NCBI GenBank assembly: GCA_017961235.1
Contig: JAGCXQ010000011.1
Span: 62,001 to 126,000, forward strand
Length of the DNA: 64,000 nt
Source: Clostridiales bacterium
GTDB taxonomy: Bacteria; Bacillota; Clostridia; Saccharofermentanales; Saccharofermentanaceae
Direction of reading: 5' to 3'
This document shows, in pieces, positions 1-8,527 of this stretch. A model generated the notes under the pieces. It saw only the letters and a program-made list of their open reading frames with translations. It was not told the DNA's origin and searched no databases. The translations under genes were made by a program, and so were the position numbers. Position 1 is the first letter of the stretch. Every line of letters starts with the position of its first letter.

Positions 1-3000
1 ATGAGTCGAATAACTGGACAGAGACTCTTACCGGTTTGGCGGTTTATGCCGGCGGTCAGAAGATCACATACGAGTGGAAGGAAGTTACAGTAGCAAACTA
101 CAATACAACGTATGCAGAGAATGCAGGAACGACCACGATCACGAACACCTTTGATATCTCTACGGAGAAGACAGAGGCGACCGTGAAGAAGGTCTGGGAC
201 GATAGCAACAATCAGGATGGTATCCGTCCGGCTTCTGTAACAGTACATCTGAAGCAGAACGGTGTGAACTTCGGTGATGCGGTAACGCTCAGCGAAGCAA
301 ACAGCTGGACAGTTACGAAGACTGATCTTCCGAAGTACGATGCATCCGGTGTTGAGTATGCATATGCATGGGAAGAGGATGCAGTAACTGATTACACAGC
401 GACATCTTCTGTAAGCGGAAGCGTGACCACGATCACGAATAAGCATGAAGCTGAGAAGACTACTCTGACAGTTAAGAAGGTATGGGAGCACAAGACGAAC
501 GCTGCTGCGAACTATCCGGCTTCTGTAACAGTAGAACTCTATGCGAATAATGCAAAGATCAATGAGGTCACACTGAATGCAGCAAACAGCTGGACGCAGG
601 ATGTTTCGGATCTCCCTGTATATGAGAACGGCCAGCCGATCACATACGAGTGGAAGGAAGTTGCAGTAGCAAACTACAATACAACGTATGCAGAGAATGC
701 AGGAGTGACTACGATCACGAACACCTTTGATACCTCAACGGAGAGAACAGAGGCAACCGTGAAGAAGGTCTGGGATGACAGCAACGATCAGGATGGCAAG
801 CGTCCTGCATCTGTAACAGTACATCTAAAGCAGAACGGTGCGAACTTCGGTGAGTCGATAACACTCAACGAAGCAAACAGCTGGACAGCTACAAAGACAG
901 ATCTTCCGAAGTACGATGCATCCGGTAAAGAGTATGCATACACATGGGAAGAGGATGCAGTAACTGATTACACAGCGACATCTTCTGTAAATGGTACAGT
1001 GACTACACTTACAAATACTCATGTGGCAGAGGTAGTTTCTGTATCTGTTGAGAAGATCTGGGATGACAGCAATAACCAGGACGGTATCCGTCCGGCTTCT
1101 CTGGATGTAACTCTTCAGAAGAATGGAGCGGACCTTAAGACTGTAACGCTGAATGACGCGAACAGCTGGACCTATACAGAGGCGAACCTGCCGAAGAATG
1201 AAAACGGCAAGGCAATCACCTATAGCTGGTCTGAGCCGAGTGTAAATGGATATACTTCCAGCAAGGCGGAATCCGGAAACAATACAACGCTTACGAATAA
1301 ACATACTGCAGAGGTTGTTTCCGTAACTGTTGAGAAGGTCTGGGATGACAGCAATAACCAGGACGGTATCCGTCCGGCTTCTCTGGATGTAACACTTCAG
1401 AAGAATGGAGCAGAACTTAAGACTGTAACGCTGAATGATGCGAATAACTGGACCTATACAGAGGCGAATCTGCCGAAGAACGAAAACGGCAAGGCAATCA
1501 CCTATAGCTGGTCTGAGCCGAGTGTGACCGGATATACTTCCAGCAAGACGGAATCCGGAAATAAGACAACATTTACGAACAAGCACTCTGCATCGGTAGT
1601 ATCTGTGACGATCGTTAAGGTCTGGGATGACAGCAATAACCAGGATGGAATACGTCCTGCTGAACTGACAGTTACGCTTCTTAAGAATGGCACCGATTAC
1701 TCTGAGGTGACACTGAATGAAGCGAATAGCTGGACAGCAACAGTGGAAAACCTGCCGGCCAAGAATGGTACACAGGAAAATGTGTATGCGTGGGCGGAGA
1801 AGACGATTCCGACTGGATACACCCTGTCTTCTACGAGCACGAGCGGTACTGTTACTACACTTACTAATACTCATGCAGTAGAAGAAGTGACACTGAAGGT
1901 TGAGAAAGTTTGGAACGATAATGGAGACATTGCCGGCAAGCGTCCTTCCAGCCTGAAGGTCACACTGAATGCTGACGGTGCTTACTATGATGAGGTCACG
2001 CTGGATGAGTCCAACAACTGGACAGCATCCATGACTGTTCCGAAGTACGATAACGGAACAGAAGTAAGCTACAGCTGGGAAGAGGACTCGCTGCCACAAG
2101 GCTACACCAAGACGTCTGCAGTAAATGGAAATACCACAACGCTGACAAACACCTATGATCTCTCCAGTGAGAAAACATCGGTAACCGTCAAGAAGGTATG
2201 GGATGATAATGGCAATGCAGACGGTAAGCGTCCTTCCAGCCTGGAGATGACACTGAGCAACGGAACAGTAGTTACACTTAGTGAAGCGAATAACTGGACT
2301 GCGACTGTAGATGATCTGGCGAAGTACGATGCAAGCGGCGTAGAGATCACTTACACATGGACAGAAGGTTCCATGCCGCAGGAGTACTCTAAGACCGGTG
2401 AGGAAACAGTCGGTAACACGACAACGTTCACCAACACCTACACTGCTCCGGCTCCGGTTCTTGGAAGTCTGAAGATCGAGAAGATCCTGGGAGCTGATGC
2501 ACCGGCTAGTGCTACCTCAAAGGTATATCACTTCACCGTGAGCGGTCCGAACGGTTACACTAAGGCTGTCGAGATCCAGGGTGCGGGTTATGAGGAACTC
2601 ACAGACCTTGAACTTGGTATCTATACGGTTACTGAGGACGAGGACGATGCGAAGATCGACGGTTACACACTGAGTGTTTCAAACAATGGAGTAAGCATCG
2701 AGATTACAGATGCAGCGCAGAAGGAAGTTTCGATCACGAACAATTACTCCAAGAAGACTGAACCGACGGATACACAGCCGACGGATACTAATCCGACAGG
2801 CACGCAGCCGACTTCTACAGCACCTTCGGAGAGCGAGGAGTCTTCCGGAACTGCTCCGACAGAAGGCCCGTCCGAAGAATCTCCGACACCGACACCGGAT
2901 AAGGTGATCGTAAGTGTCATGATCGATGATCAGCCGGTATCGCCGGATGACTACAAGAAGAAGCCGGATGGTACGGTCGAGTTTACTCCGGAGACGATCG

Positions 3001-3227
3001 AAGGACTGACTCTTGGCGTGCACCGTACAGTCATCAAGTATAATGACGGTTCGACGAAGACGATCGAGTTTGAAGTAATTTCTTCCGCAAGAGGAAAGAA
3101 GATCGTTAAGACAGGTGATGTCGGCGGAACTGATATCGTTCCGGTAGTATCGCTCTTCGCGGTAGCTGTGGCATCTGTAGCGATCGTGATCTTCAGAAAG
3201 CGCCGTTCACAGAAAGACGAACTGTAA
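1..3227 (+). CDS. Cna_B-repeat cell-surface stalk protein, 5' end missing
   Basis: The gene starts outside the window: the frame is open from base 3 and its first residues continue a repeat, so the in-frame TTG at 36 is not the real start. About 1,074 residues are visible. After a repeat fragment come eight complete Cna_B (prealbumin-like) repeats of roughly 90-97 residues, each opening with a V-x-K-V-W strand and ending with T-N-T or T-N-K. In this family the Lys of the first strand, a Glu in the Y-x-W-x-E strand and the final Asn form an internal isopeptide bond, and all three are visible in most repeats. Then follow a diverged prealbumin-like domain (GSLKIEKIL), a Thr/Ser/Pro linker, a small X2-like beta domain, KTGD, a hydrophobic helix and RKRR. 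This is the layout of a sortase-anchored stalk; a role in adhesion is inferred. No sortase is in view. Confidence 0.88.
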   Translation, partial: ESNNWTETLTGLAVYAGGQKITYEWKEVTVANYNTTYAENAGTTTITNTFDISTEKTEATVKKVWDDSNNQDGIRPASVTVHLKQNGVNFGDAVTLSEANSWTVTKTDLPKYDASGVEYAYAWEEDAVTDYTATSSVSGSVTTITNKHEAEKTTLTVKKVWEHKTNAAANYPASVTVELYANNAKINEVTLNAANSWTQDVSDLPVYENGQPITYEWKEVAVANYNTTYAENAGVTTITNTFDTSTERTEATVKKVWDDSNDQDGKRPASVTVHLKQNGANFGESITLNEANSWTATKTDLPKYDASGKEYAYTWEEDAVTDYTATSSVNGTVTTLTNTHVAEVVSVSVEKIWDDSNNQDGIRPASLDVTLQKNGADLKTVTLNDANSWTYTEANLPKNENGKAITYSWSEPSVNGYTSSKAESGNNTTLTNKHTAEVVSVTVEKVWDDSNNQDGIRPASLDVTLQKNGAELKTVTLNDANNWTYTEANLPKNENGKAITYSWSEPSVTGYTSSKTESGNKTTFTNKHSASVVSVTIVKVWDDSNNQDGIRPAELTVTLLKNGTDYSEVTLNEANSWTATVENLPAKNGTQENVYAWAEKTIPTGYTLSSTSTSGTVTTLTNTHAVEEVTLKVEKVWNDNGDIAGKRPSSLKVTLNADGAYYDEVTLDESNNWTASMTVPKYDNGTEVSYSWEEDSLPQGYTKTSAVNGNTTTLTNTYDLSSEKTSVTVKKVWDDNGNADGKRPSSLEMTLSNGTVVTLSEANNWTATVDDLAKYDASGVEITYTWTEGSMPQEYSKTGEETVGNTTTFTNTYTAPAPVLGSLKIEKILGADAPASATSKVYHFTVSGPNGYTKAVEIQGAGYEELTDLELGIYTVTEDEDDAKIDGYTLSVSNNGVSIEITDAAQKEVSITNNYSKKTEPTDTQPTDTNPTGTQPTSTAPSESEESSGTAPTEGPSEESPTPTPDKVIVSVMIDDQPVSPDDYKKKPDGTVEFTPETIEGLTLGVHRTVIKYNDGSTKTIEFEVISSARGKKIVKTGDVGGTDIVPVVSLFAVAVASVAIVIFRKRRSQKDEL
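171..2441 (+). repeat. Array of eight Cna_B-encoding tandem repeats
   Basis: Eight in-frame repeats of about 270-290 bp encode the Cna_B domains. Neighbouring units are close copies at DNA level: for example the units near 1040-1320 and 1320-1600 share long identical stretches around the codons for K-x-W-D-D-S-N-N-Q-D-G. The last two units (near 1890 and 2170) are more diverged. Such arrays change copy number by recombination and are prone to assembly collapse. Confidence 0.85.
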
Positions 3228-3254
3228 TTCCACGGTTCTTAGAAGTAAATCTTT

Positions 3255-3294
3255 AAAGGGAGTGTCACCTTCGACGGTGACACTCCCTTTCTTT
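3255..3294 (+). terminator. Intrinsic terminator after the surface protein gene
   Basis: A perfect 15-bp inverted repeat (3255-3269 with 3276-3290) encloses a 6-base TTCGAC loop. The 3' arm ends in TTT and is followed by CTTTT. It lies 28 bases after the stop codon. The A-rich start of the left arm means it may also stop transcription of the convergent gene at 3330. Confidence 0.9.
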
Positions 3295-3329
3295 TGAGCC
3301 TGTATGAAATAAGTTTTGGATTTCTTGCG

Positions 3330-4061
3330 TCAGCTTAAGTAATCAACGAAATCATCATAGTATCTGCTAACTTCTTTTCCTCTTTGGTAATTCTTGTTGA
3401 CCTTTGAATAGAAGGGGGTATCGATCAGGAACATAAGAAGAGCGATAGAAGCGAAAACAATGGCAACTATGGTGATCGGATTGCAGTTTTTGGATGCCAG
3501 GGTCACAATGATGAATATCCATGAGATAAGGACTAAAACTGCTGATATCCAGAAAAACGCGATCCATGTAGCACAGTTATCACTAAGTGACTTGGTAGGG
3601 ATACCATAGCTTTTTATAAAGACCGGTATAGTGAGCATGATAAACAAGAAAATCAATGCGATTATCGTTGAGATAAGCGCTACAACGGAGCAGGCTTTTT
3701 TCTTGGGCGGTCTGACCGGACGCGGCTGCGCGGCCATCGGGTAAGGTGGGTAATAAGGCGCGTTTGGAGCAATAGGCTGCTGCACCATTGCCGGATATGG
3801 CGCTGGTGCATACTGACCGGGATATTGCTGGGCAGCCTGCGGAAAAACTGGTTGGGGTGCAGCCTGTGGGAAAGCGGGCGGTGCCGGCTGCTGATAAGGC
3901 TGCTGGTAGGGTTGCTGGTAAGAAGACGGATAAGACTGTTGCGCCGGGGCTGCAGGTGTAGGTGCCGAAGGTGCTGCAGGTGTGTATCCGACCGGTTGTC
4001 CGCAAAAGTCGCAGAATGTGCTGCCATCGGCGAATTCTTTGCCACATTTATTGCAAATCAT
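3330..4061 (-). CDS. Zinc-ribbon membrane protein of unknown function
   Basis: This 243-residue protein opens with a small zinc ribbon (Cys3, Cys6, Cys17, Cys20 in MICNKCG...CDFCG), continues through a Pro/Gln/Ala/Tyr-rich low-complexity stretch (about residues 25-115) and ends with three predicted membrane helices (about 125-150, 165-190 and 195-217). I chose the ATG at 4061 because an AGAGGGGG ribosome binding site precedes it; the longer frame to 4145 would run through a good minus-strand promoter. Zinc ribbon, disordered proline-rich linker and membrane helices are a common layout for uncharacterised Firmicute membrane proteins. The function is not known. Three other zinc-ribbon proteins lie in this window, at 24356, 34031 and 38078. 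Confidence 0.8.
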   Translation of the reverse strand: MICNKCGKEFADGSTFCDFCGQPVGYTPAAPSAPTPAAPAQQSYPSSYQQPYQQPYQQPAPPAFPQAAPQPVFPQAAQQYPGQYAPAPYPAMVQQPIAPNAPYYPPYPMAAQPRPVRPPKKKACSVVALISTIIALIFLFIMLTIPVFIKSYGIPTKSLSDNCATWIAFFWISAVLVLISWIFIIVTLASKNCNPITIVAIVFASIALLMFLIDTPFYSKVNKNYQRGKEVSRYYDDFVDYLS

Positions 4062-4116
4062 AGGAAAATCCCCCTCTGCTTTTGATCCGTAAATGATTGG
4101 AATCAAGACTGATTTT

Positions 4117-4145
4117 ATTATAAATCTGCGAGAAACTAAGTACAA
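4117..4145 (-). promoter_or_regulatory. Sigma-A type promoter for the 3330-4061 gene
   Basis: Read on the minus strand, TTGTAC (4145-4140) and a perfect TATAAT (4122-4117) are separated by 17 bases. The start codon lies 56 bases downstream of the -10. Confidence 0.6.
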
Positions 4146-4197
4146 TGATGCTTCTGAAAGCAGTGAAGCATCAGAGAGATCGTTCGTGGTGTATTAA

Positions 4198-5520
4198 TCA
4201 GGAACGATACAGCCGGTTACGTTTAAACTGGATGACTTCCCGCTTGAAATCTTCTTCGAAGGTATTACGTGCCTTCATGGTCCACCAGTCATGACTTAGG
4301 CGGTCGAGCTCATCCATGCGCGAGAAGACCGGGTCTTTTCCGAAGTGAAAAGCATCGGAAGCACGGGAGAGGATCGGGATCTTTGAATTACTGCGCATCG
4401 TCTTGAGGACGGTCCTTCCTTTTTCGGAAAAACCGAGAAGGCGGAGATAACAGGGAGCCGTAAGAAGAGAAAGATCCTCGGCGGTCTGTCCGATAACAAG
4501 AGAAGATAGTGCGCGAAGGATCCGAGTATAGGAGAAACAGCGGGTCTCGACAGCTTCACGGAAAGAGATGGCGATATCTTTTTCAGGATCAAAGTGCATC
4601 GAGCGGACAGTGCTTTTCAAGTGGCCGGCAAGCTGTGGACCCATGTGAGCGACAGAAGAAAGGTGCGGAAGATCCAGTGAACGGATCAGAGGAATCGACG
4701 AAGAAATCAGTTCTTTTTCACCCATTGGGATCGTCCCGGAGTTCCAAAGATGCAGCATCTCGGCAAGCATCGGGATCGGCATGTGAGGAAGAAGCTCCGA
4801 AACAGAAGAAATAAAATCTCCGCTGGAAAGCGTGCTGTAACTTGTTAGGATCTGCTTTCGTAATGCTGTCGCACTGGGAAAAGCACTTTCCTTCAGCGAT
4901 TCTTCGTGGTACGGATCCTCCCGCAGGAGAAGATGCGGCACGATGGAAGAACCGGCTCGGTCAAGCTCGCGAAGATAAGCGACCGCTAAGATATTATTCG
5001 GTTCGTGGATGATCCTTCCAAAAGCTTCAGGAGATATCGAAGATGATCCTGAAGCGTGCGATGCCATGACGGACGATGCAGCCTGTTCCCAGGAAGCGGC
5101 GTAGGAAAGACCGCTTTTCTGGCAGGAATCCAGTGTTTCCGAAAAAGAAGGATCCGATTCAAAATCGATCTTTGCAATAGAAGAAAGATCGGAGAGGGAA
5201 TCATGCTCTGCACCGAAATAAAGATCGGTGATCACGCCGCTTCGGATAAGAGAGGAAACGGCTCCGTGGGCAAAGCGGTCGGCGGAACCTGTCGCAAAAG
5301 TGAACGGCAGTTCCAAAACGACATCCACGCCGCAGGATAGGAGCGCGCAGACGCGGGAAGTGCGATCGGTCAGTGCGGGGATGCCGCGCTGGACGAATTC
5401 ACCGCTCATGATGACGACAACCGGAGTATCCTCGCCTAAGTCTTCACGGATCTTGCGGATCAGGCGGAGATGCCCGTTGTGAAGGGGATTATATTCGGCT
5501 ACGATTCCGGTGGTGTTCAT
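4198..5520 (-). CDS. tmcAL: tRNA(Met) cytidine acetate ligase
   Basis: The 440-residue protein matches the TmcAL (formerly YlbM) family, which activates acetate with ATP and acetylates the wobble cytidine of elongator tRNA-Met. The N-terminus shows the nucleotidyltransferase signature V-A-E-Y-N-P-L-H-N-G-H (residues about 7-17), with the HxGH motif, followed by V-V-I-M-S-G-E-F-V-Q-R-G. Later come the family stretches F-G-R-I-I-H-E-P-N-N-I-L-A and L-R-E-D-P-Y. The ATG at 5520 follows an AGGAGG site. Two copies of the dispersed GTGCTTTT motif lie in the coding sequence (4610 and 4879). It is divergent from the gene at 5590. Confidence 0.93.
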   Translation of the reverse strand: MNTTGIVAEYNPLHNGHLRLIRKIREDLGEDTPVVVIMSGEFVQRGIPALTDRTSRVCALLSCGVDVVLELPFTFATGSADRFAHGAVSSLIRSGVITDLYFGAEHDSLSDLSSIAKIDFESDPSFSETLDSCQKSGLSYAASWEQAASSVMASHASGSSSISPEAFGRIIHEPNNILAVAYLRELDRAGSSIVPHLLLREDPYHEESLKESAFPSATALRKQILTSYSTLSSGDFISSVSELLPHMPIPMLAEMLHLWNSGTIPMGEKELISSSIPLIRSLDLPHLSSVAHMGPQLAGHLKSTVRSMHFDPEKDIAISFREAVETRCFSYTRILRALSSLVIGQTAEDLSLLTAPCYLRLLGFSEKGRTVLKTMRSNSKIPILSRASDAFHFGKDPVFSRMDELDRLSHDWWTMKARNTFEEDFKREVIQFKRNRLYRS

Positions 5521-5538
5521 CTTGTCCTCCTGATAAAG

Positions 5539-5547
5539 TGGTACAAT
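5539..5547 (+). promoter_or_regulatory. Extended -10 promoter for the 5590 gene
   Basis: TG at 5539-5540, one base, then TACAAT (5542-5547) make an extended -10 element. No convincing -35 is found at the usual spacing. A copy of the dispersed motif (5564-5571) lies between this element and the ribosome binding site. Confidence 0.4.
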
Positions 5548-5589
5548 AAATATACTCTATTTAGTGCTTTTCGAAAAGGAGGACCGGTT

Positions 5590-6972
5590 ATGCCGTCAAT
5601 GACCTCAGTAAAATACAGTAATGCGAAATTCCGGAAGATCGCAATGATCTGCGGGATCGCTGCAGCTGCTGTGATACTGGTGGCCGTTGGGATCTATTTT
5701 CTGATCCATAACGGAGTCTTCTATAAGAAAACAGATACGGATGGAAAGTCATATGAACTGACGGCCGAGATGCAGGCAGATGTCTCGGAGACAGCATTTC
5801 ATCGCGGATATATGTTTTCCAGAACGATGCGCCTCCTCTCGGAAGACAGGCAGATGGATCCGTGGGTACTGTCCTGGTATTCGATCCCGGGAACGACGAG
5901 AAATGTGCCGGCGATGGAATCGGCGTATGTGGACAGCTTCGACCAGGTGCTGCTTCTGGAATCCTATGTGAAGGATGGAAAACGCAGTAAAGCGGAGTCC
6001 CTGATCAAGGCGATCGACAGTTCCCTTACTGACGGGAACGGATATCTGCTGGCATTTAGAAAAGCAGATGACCTCGCCGGTGAAAAGGATAGAAAGAAAG
6101 CCGAAAGCTGTGATGGAAACGAGGATCCGGCATATCTTCTCATTTCGGAACCACCGGTCTCGATGAAAGCTACCACGAGATATCTTCGCGCGCTCCTGGA
6201 TTATTACGATAAATGGGGCAGCAGTAAGACTCTCGACAAGATCAAGACGCTTGCCGGGAAGATCTTTGAATACAGTAACCAGACCTCTTACCGTGCAGCG
6301 GACCAGATGGCAAAACCGACGCCTATTCCTGTCACGGAAAAATCACTGGTAACACCGGTGCCGGATGAGGACCCTGAAGATAACGGGGAGTCCAAGGAGA
6401 AACTTGTTTCTCTGTCCGGAACAGAACTTGCCGCGATGGATCTCGAGGCGATGCGCCGTGCCTCTGTTCTTCTTCCGGAATATAAGGAGAAATACGAAGA
6501 GACTGTCCGTATCGTAAAAGAAGGAAAGATCAGCTCGGAACTGCCGCTTTATGCATGGATGCATACTTCCGGCGGATATATGTACTACACAGGGAGCCAG
6601 ACCAATGTCGATGTGGTGTCTTCTCTTTATGTGATGGTACATCTTGCAGAGATCGGACAGCTCGATGCCGAAGGCTATGCATGGATATCCCAGCAGATCT
6701 ATAACACCGGATATCTTTATACTTCGTATGACTTGATGTCCGGAGAAGCACTCTCTGACGTGGAAGCTTCCGAAGGGTATGCTCTGGTTCTTTATCTCTC
6801 AGTGATCAAAGGAGATGAGCGCCTCTTTTCTGCGACCTATAAAGCGATGATGCGAAACTACGCGACGCTTTCAACAAGCGACGCTCTCTACACATTCTTC
6901 CGGAACATCCCGGAATCCAGGATCTCCGTATATGCACGGGAAAACCTCCTGATGGAACTGATTCTAAAGTAG
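5590..6972 (+). CDS. Membrane-anchored extracellular protein of unknown function
   Basis: The ATG at 5590 is chosen because AAAAGGAGG sits 8 bases upstream; the frame extends 5' to 5470 but overlaps tmcAL. The 460-residue product has a short basic N-terminus, one membrane helix (about residues 21-42) and a large outer domain. The outer part is mostly helical, with segments such as Y-V-D-S-F-D-Q-V-L-L-L-E-S-Y and S-E-G-Y-A-L-V-L-Y-L that resemble alpha/alpha-barrel glycosidases (GH8-like S-E-G-x-G-Y). I cannot assign catalytic residues, so glycosidase activity is only a guess. A Pro/Glu-rich stretch (about residues 280-300) divides it. The next gene starts 8 bases later, so the two are probably co-transcribed. 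Confidence 0.72.
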   Translation: MPSMTSVKYSNAKFRKIAMICGIAAAAVILVAVGIYFLIHNGVFYKKTDTDGKSYELTAEMQADVSETAFHRGYMFSRTMRLLSEDRQMDPWVLSWYSIPGTTRNVPAMESAYVDSFDQVLLLESYVKDGKRSKAESLIKAIDSSLTDGNGYLLAFRKADDLAGEKDRKKAESCDGNEDPAYLLISEPPVSMKATTRYLRALLDYYDKWGSSKTLDKIKTLAGKIFEYSNQTSYRAADQMAKPTPIPVTEKSLVTPVPDEDPEDNGESKEKLVSLSGTELAAMDLEAMRRASVLLPEYKEKYEETVRIVKEGKISSELPLYAWMHTSGGYMYYTGSQTNVDVVSSLYVMVHLAEIGQLDAEGYAWISQQIYNTGYLYTSYDLMSGEALSDVEASEGYALVLYLSVIKGDERLFSATYKAMMRNYATLSTSDALYTFFRNIPESRISVYARENLLMELILK

Positions 6973-6980
6973 GTGATCGT

Positions 6981-7814
6981 ATGTCGTTTATTCTGCTTCT
7001 GGCATTTCTGTTTTTTGTGGGAAGCCTGACGGGCTGGGTACTGGAGCTGTTCTACCGGCGCTTCGTCTCCCAGAAAAAATGGGTCAATCCGGGTTTCCTT
7101 TCGGGACCGTATCTTCCGATCTACGGATTCGGACTGGTGCTTCTTTACCTGATCGCTTCGGTGGAACCGTATATCGATTTCGGACATCCGATCCTCGAGA
7201 AGCTAGTGCTTTTCGCGCTGATGATGATGGGTATGACGATCGTGGAATATATTGCGGGAATCATGTGCCTGAAGTATTTTAAACTCCGATTGTGGGATTA
7301 TACCGACCGCTGGGGAAATATCCAGGGCGTTATCTGTCCGCTTTATTCTTTTCTGTGGTCGGTCCTCGGTGCGATCTATTATTTCCTGATCCACCCGCAT
7401 ATCCTCCGCTCACTGGAGTGGCTGTCCAGAAATCTGGCTTTTTCGTTCTTTATCGGATTCTTCTACGGCGTGTTCCTCATGGACCTGTCGCACAGTGCGA
7501 AGGTCGTGCTGGCGATCAAGAAGTTTGCCAGCCAGCAGCAGCTCGTCCTGCATTACGAAGAGATCAAGGAGCGTATCGGCCGATATAAGGAGAGCCGCCT
7601 GATCAAGGCAGGATTTATCTTCCGTATGTGGATGGATAATCCCTTTAGCCGATTTCTCAAGGATTCGTATGAGTCAACAAAGGGTGCGCTAACCGACCTG
7701 ACCGATGGTCTTAAAGAGAGCTTCCAGTCTGCAGGATTCGGCTCGAAAAGCACTTCCGGTGATCCATCTTCTTCCCCGAAGTCAAAAAACGATAAAAACA
7801 TAGCAAAAAGGTAG
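6981..7814 (+). CDS. CmpB-family (PF06541) integral membrane protein
   Basis: This 277-residue protein begins with a membrane helix containing F-F-V-G-S-L-T-G-W-V-L-E and continues with F-L-S-G-P-Y-L-P-I-Y-G-F-G, V-E-Y-I-A-G and L-R-L-W-D-Y. These are hallmarks of the putative ABC transporter permease family CmpB (PF06541). About five membrane helices lie in residues 1-175 and a basic cytoplasmic tail follows. The family name is historical and no transport function is established. It follows the 5590 gene by 8 bases. Two dispersed motif copies (7206 and 7746) lie in it. Confidence 0.82.
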   Translation: MSFILLLAFLFFVGSLTGWVLELFYRRFVSQKKWVNPGFLSGPYLPIYGFGLVLLYLIASVEPYIDFGHPILEKLVLFALMMMGMTIVEYIAGIMCLKYFKLRLWDYTDRWGNIQGVICPLYSFLWSVLGAIYYFLIHPHILRSLEWLSRNLAFSFFIGFFYGVFLMDLSHSAKVVLAIKKFASQQQLVLHYEEIKERIGRYKESRLIKAGFIFRMWMDNPFSRFLKDSYESTKGALTDLTDGLKESFQSAGFGSKSTSGDPSSSPKSKNDKNIAKR

Positions 7815-7884
7815 GTTTTTATTCTATCTTTCCCCGTAAGGTGTGCGTATAATCGTCTCAACAAGGGAAAAAGAGGAAGAGAAA

Positions 7885-8385
7885 ATGGAAAACAGAAACA
7901 CAGCAAAAGAAACAGCACGAAAGGTAGCACTGGCAGGTGTATTTGCCGCTTTGGTATTTGTCGCTACGGAAATTCATGTTCCGACAGCACTCGGATATAT
8001 CCACCTGGGAGACGGCGTGATCCTTTATTGCAGTTATGCGATCGGACCGGCGGCATTTCTTCCGGCGGCGATCGGCTCGGCACTGGCGGACCTCATCGCA
8101 GGATATGCGGTATATATTGCACCGACATTTATTATAAAAGGACTGATGGGTGCCTTTGCAGGTCTCATCCTCCTTAAGCATAAGGGCATCGTGAGCAGGA
8201 TCCTGGCATTTACCGGTGCGGAACTGATCATGCTTGCCGGATACTTCATTTTCGAAACATTTATGTATGGCCTGACTGCGGCAAAAGGTGCGATCCTGAT
8301 GAACCTTATCCAGGCCGGCGCAGGAATCGTAATGGCGTTCCTTCTGTCATCTGCGCATTCTCTGGCGAAGGATAAAAAAAGATAA
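7885..8385 (+). CDS. ECF transporter S component
   Basis: The 166-residue protein has about five or six membrane helices and the look of a substrate-binding S component of an energy-coupling factor vitamin transporter (ECF-ribofla_trS-like): A-L-A-G-V-F-A-A-L-V-F-V near the N-terminus, then H-L-G-D-G-V-I-L-Y and A-L-A-D-L-I-A-G-Y. The ATG at 7885 follows AAGAGGAAGAG; an upstream in-frame start lacks a site. No ATPase or T component is next to it, so it probably shares a common ECF module encoded elsewhere (group II). The substrate is not known. The short leader (about 70 bases) leaves little room for a riboswitch. Confidence 0.85.
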   Translation: MENRNTAKETARKVALAGVFAALVFVATEIHVPTALGYIHLGDGVILYCSYAIGPAAFLPAAIGSALADLIAGYAVYIAPTFIIKGLMGAFAGLILLKHKGIVSRILAFTGAELIMLAGYFIFETFMYGLTAAKGAILMNLIQAGAGIVMAFLLSSAHSLAKDKKR

Positions 8386-8463
8386 TAATCCCGTTTCCGG
8401 TGGATGAAGAAAGAAATCCGGAAGTGCCTCCTTGCTGTCCTAGTATTGGGACAACGGATAGAG

Positions 8464-8469
8464 TATAAT
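8464..8469 (+). promoter_or_regulatory. Probable -10 element for pcrA
   Basis: A perfect TATAAT lies 59 bases before the pcrA start. The best -35-like sequence (TTGGGA at 8446) is too close, so only the -10 is proposed. A small hairpin, TTGTGC with GCACAA around a TCCG loop, sits at 8496-8512 directly before the ribosome binding site. Confidence 0.45.
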
Positions 8470-8527
8470 GACACTCTAAAGAAAAAGAGAACCTCTTGTG
8501 CTCCGGCACAAAGGTCAGGAGGCACGG

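Noticed and set aside
4147..4171. GATGCTTC/GAAGCATC inverted repeat downstream of tmcAL as a terminator
   Set aside because: The 8-bp stem has no T run on either strand, so I did not list it as a feature, though it could be a weak structure between the two minus-strand genes.
7815..7884. A vitamin riboswitch in front of the ECF S component
   Set aside because: The gap is about 70 bases and shows no conserved aptamer core or terminator that I can recognise.
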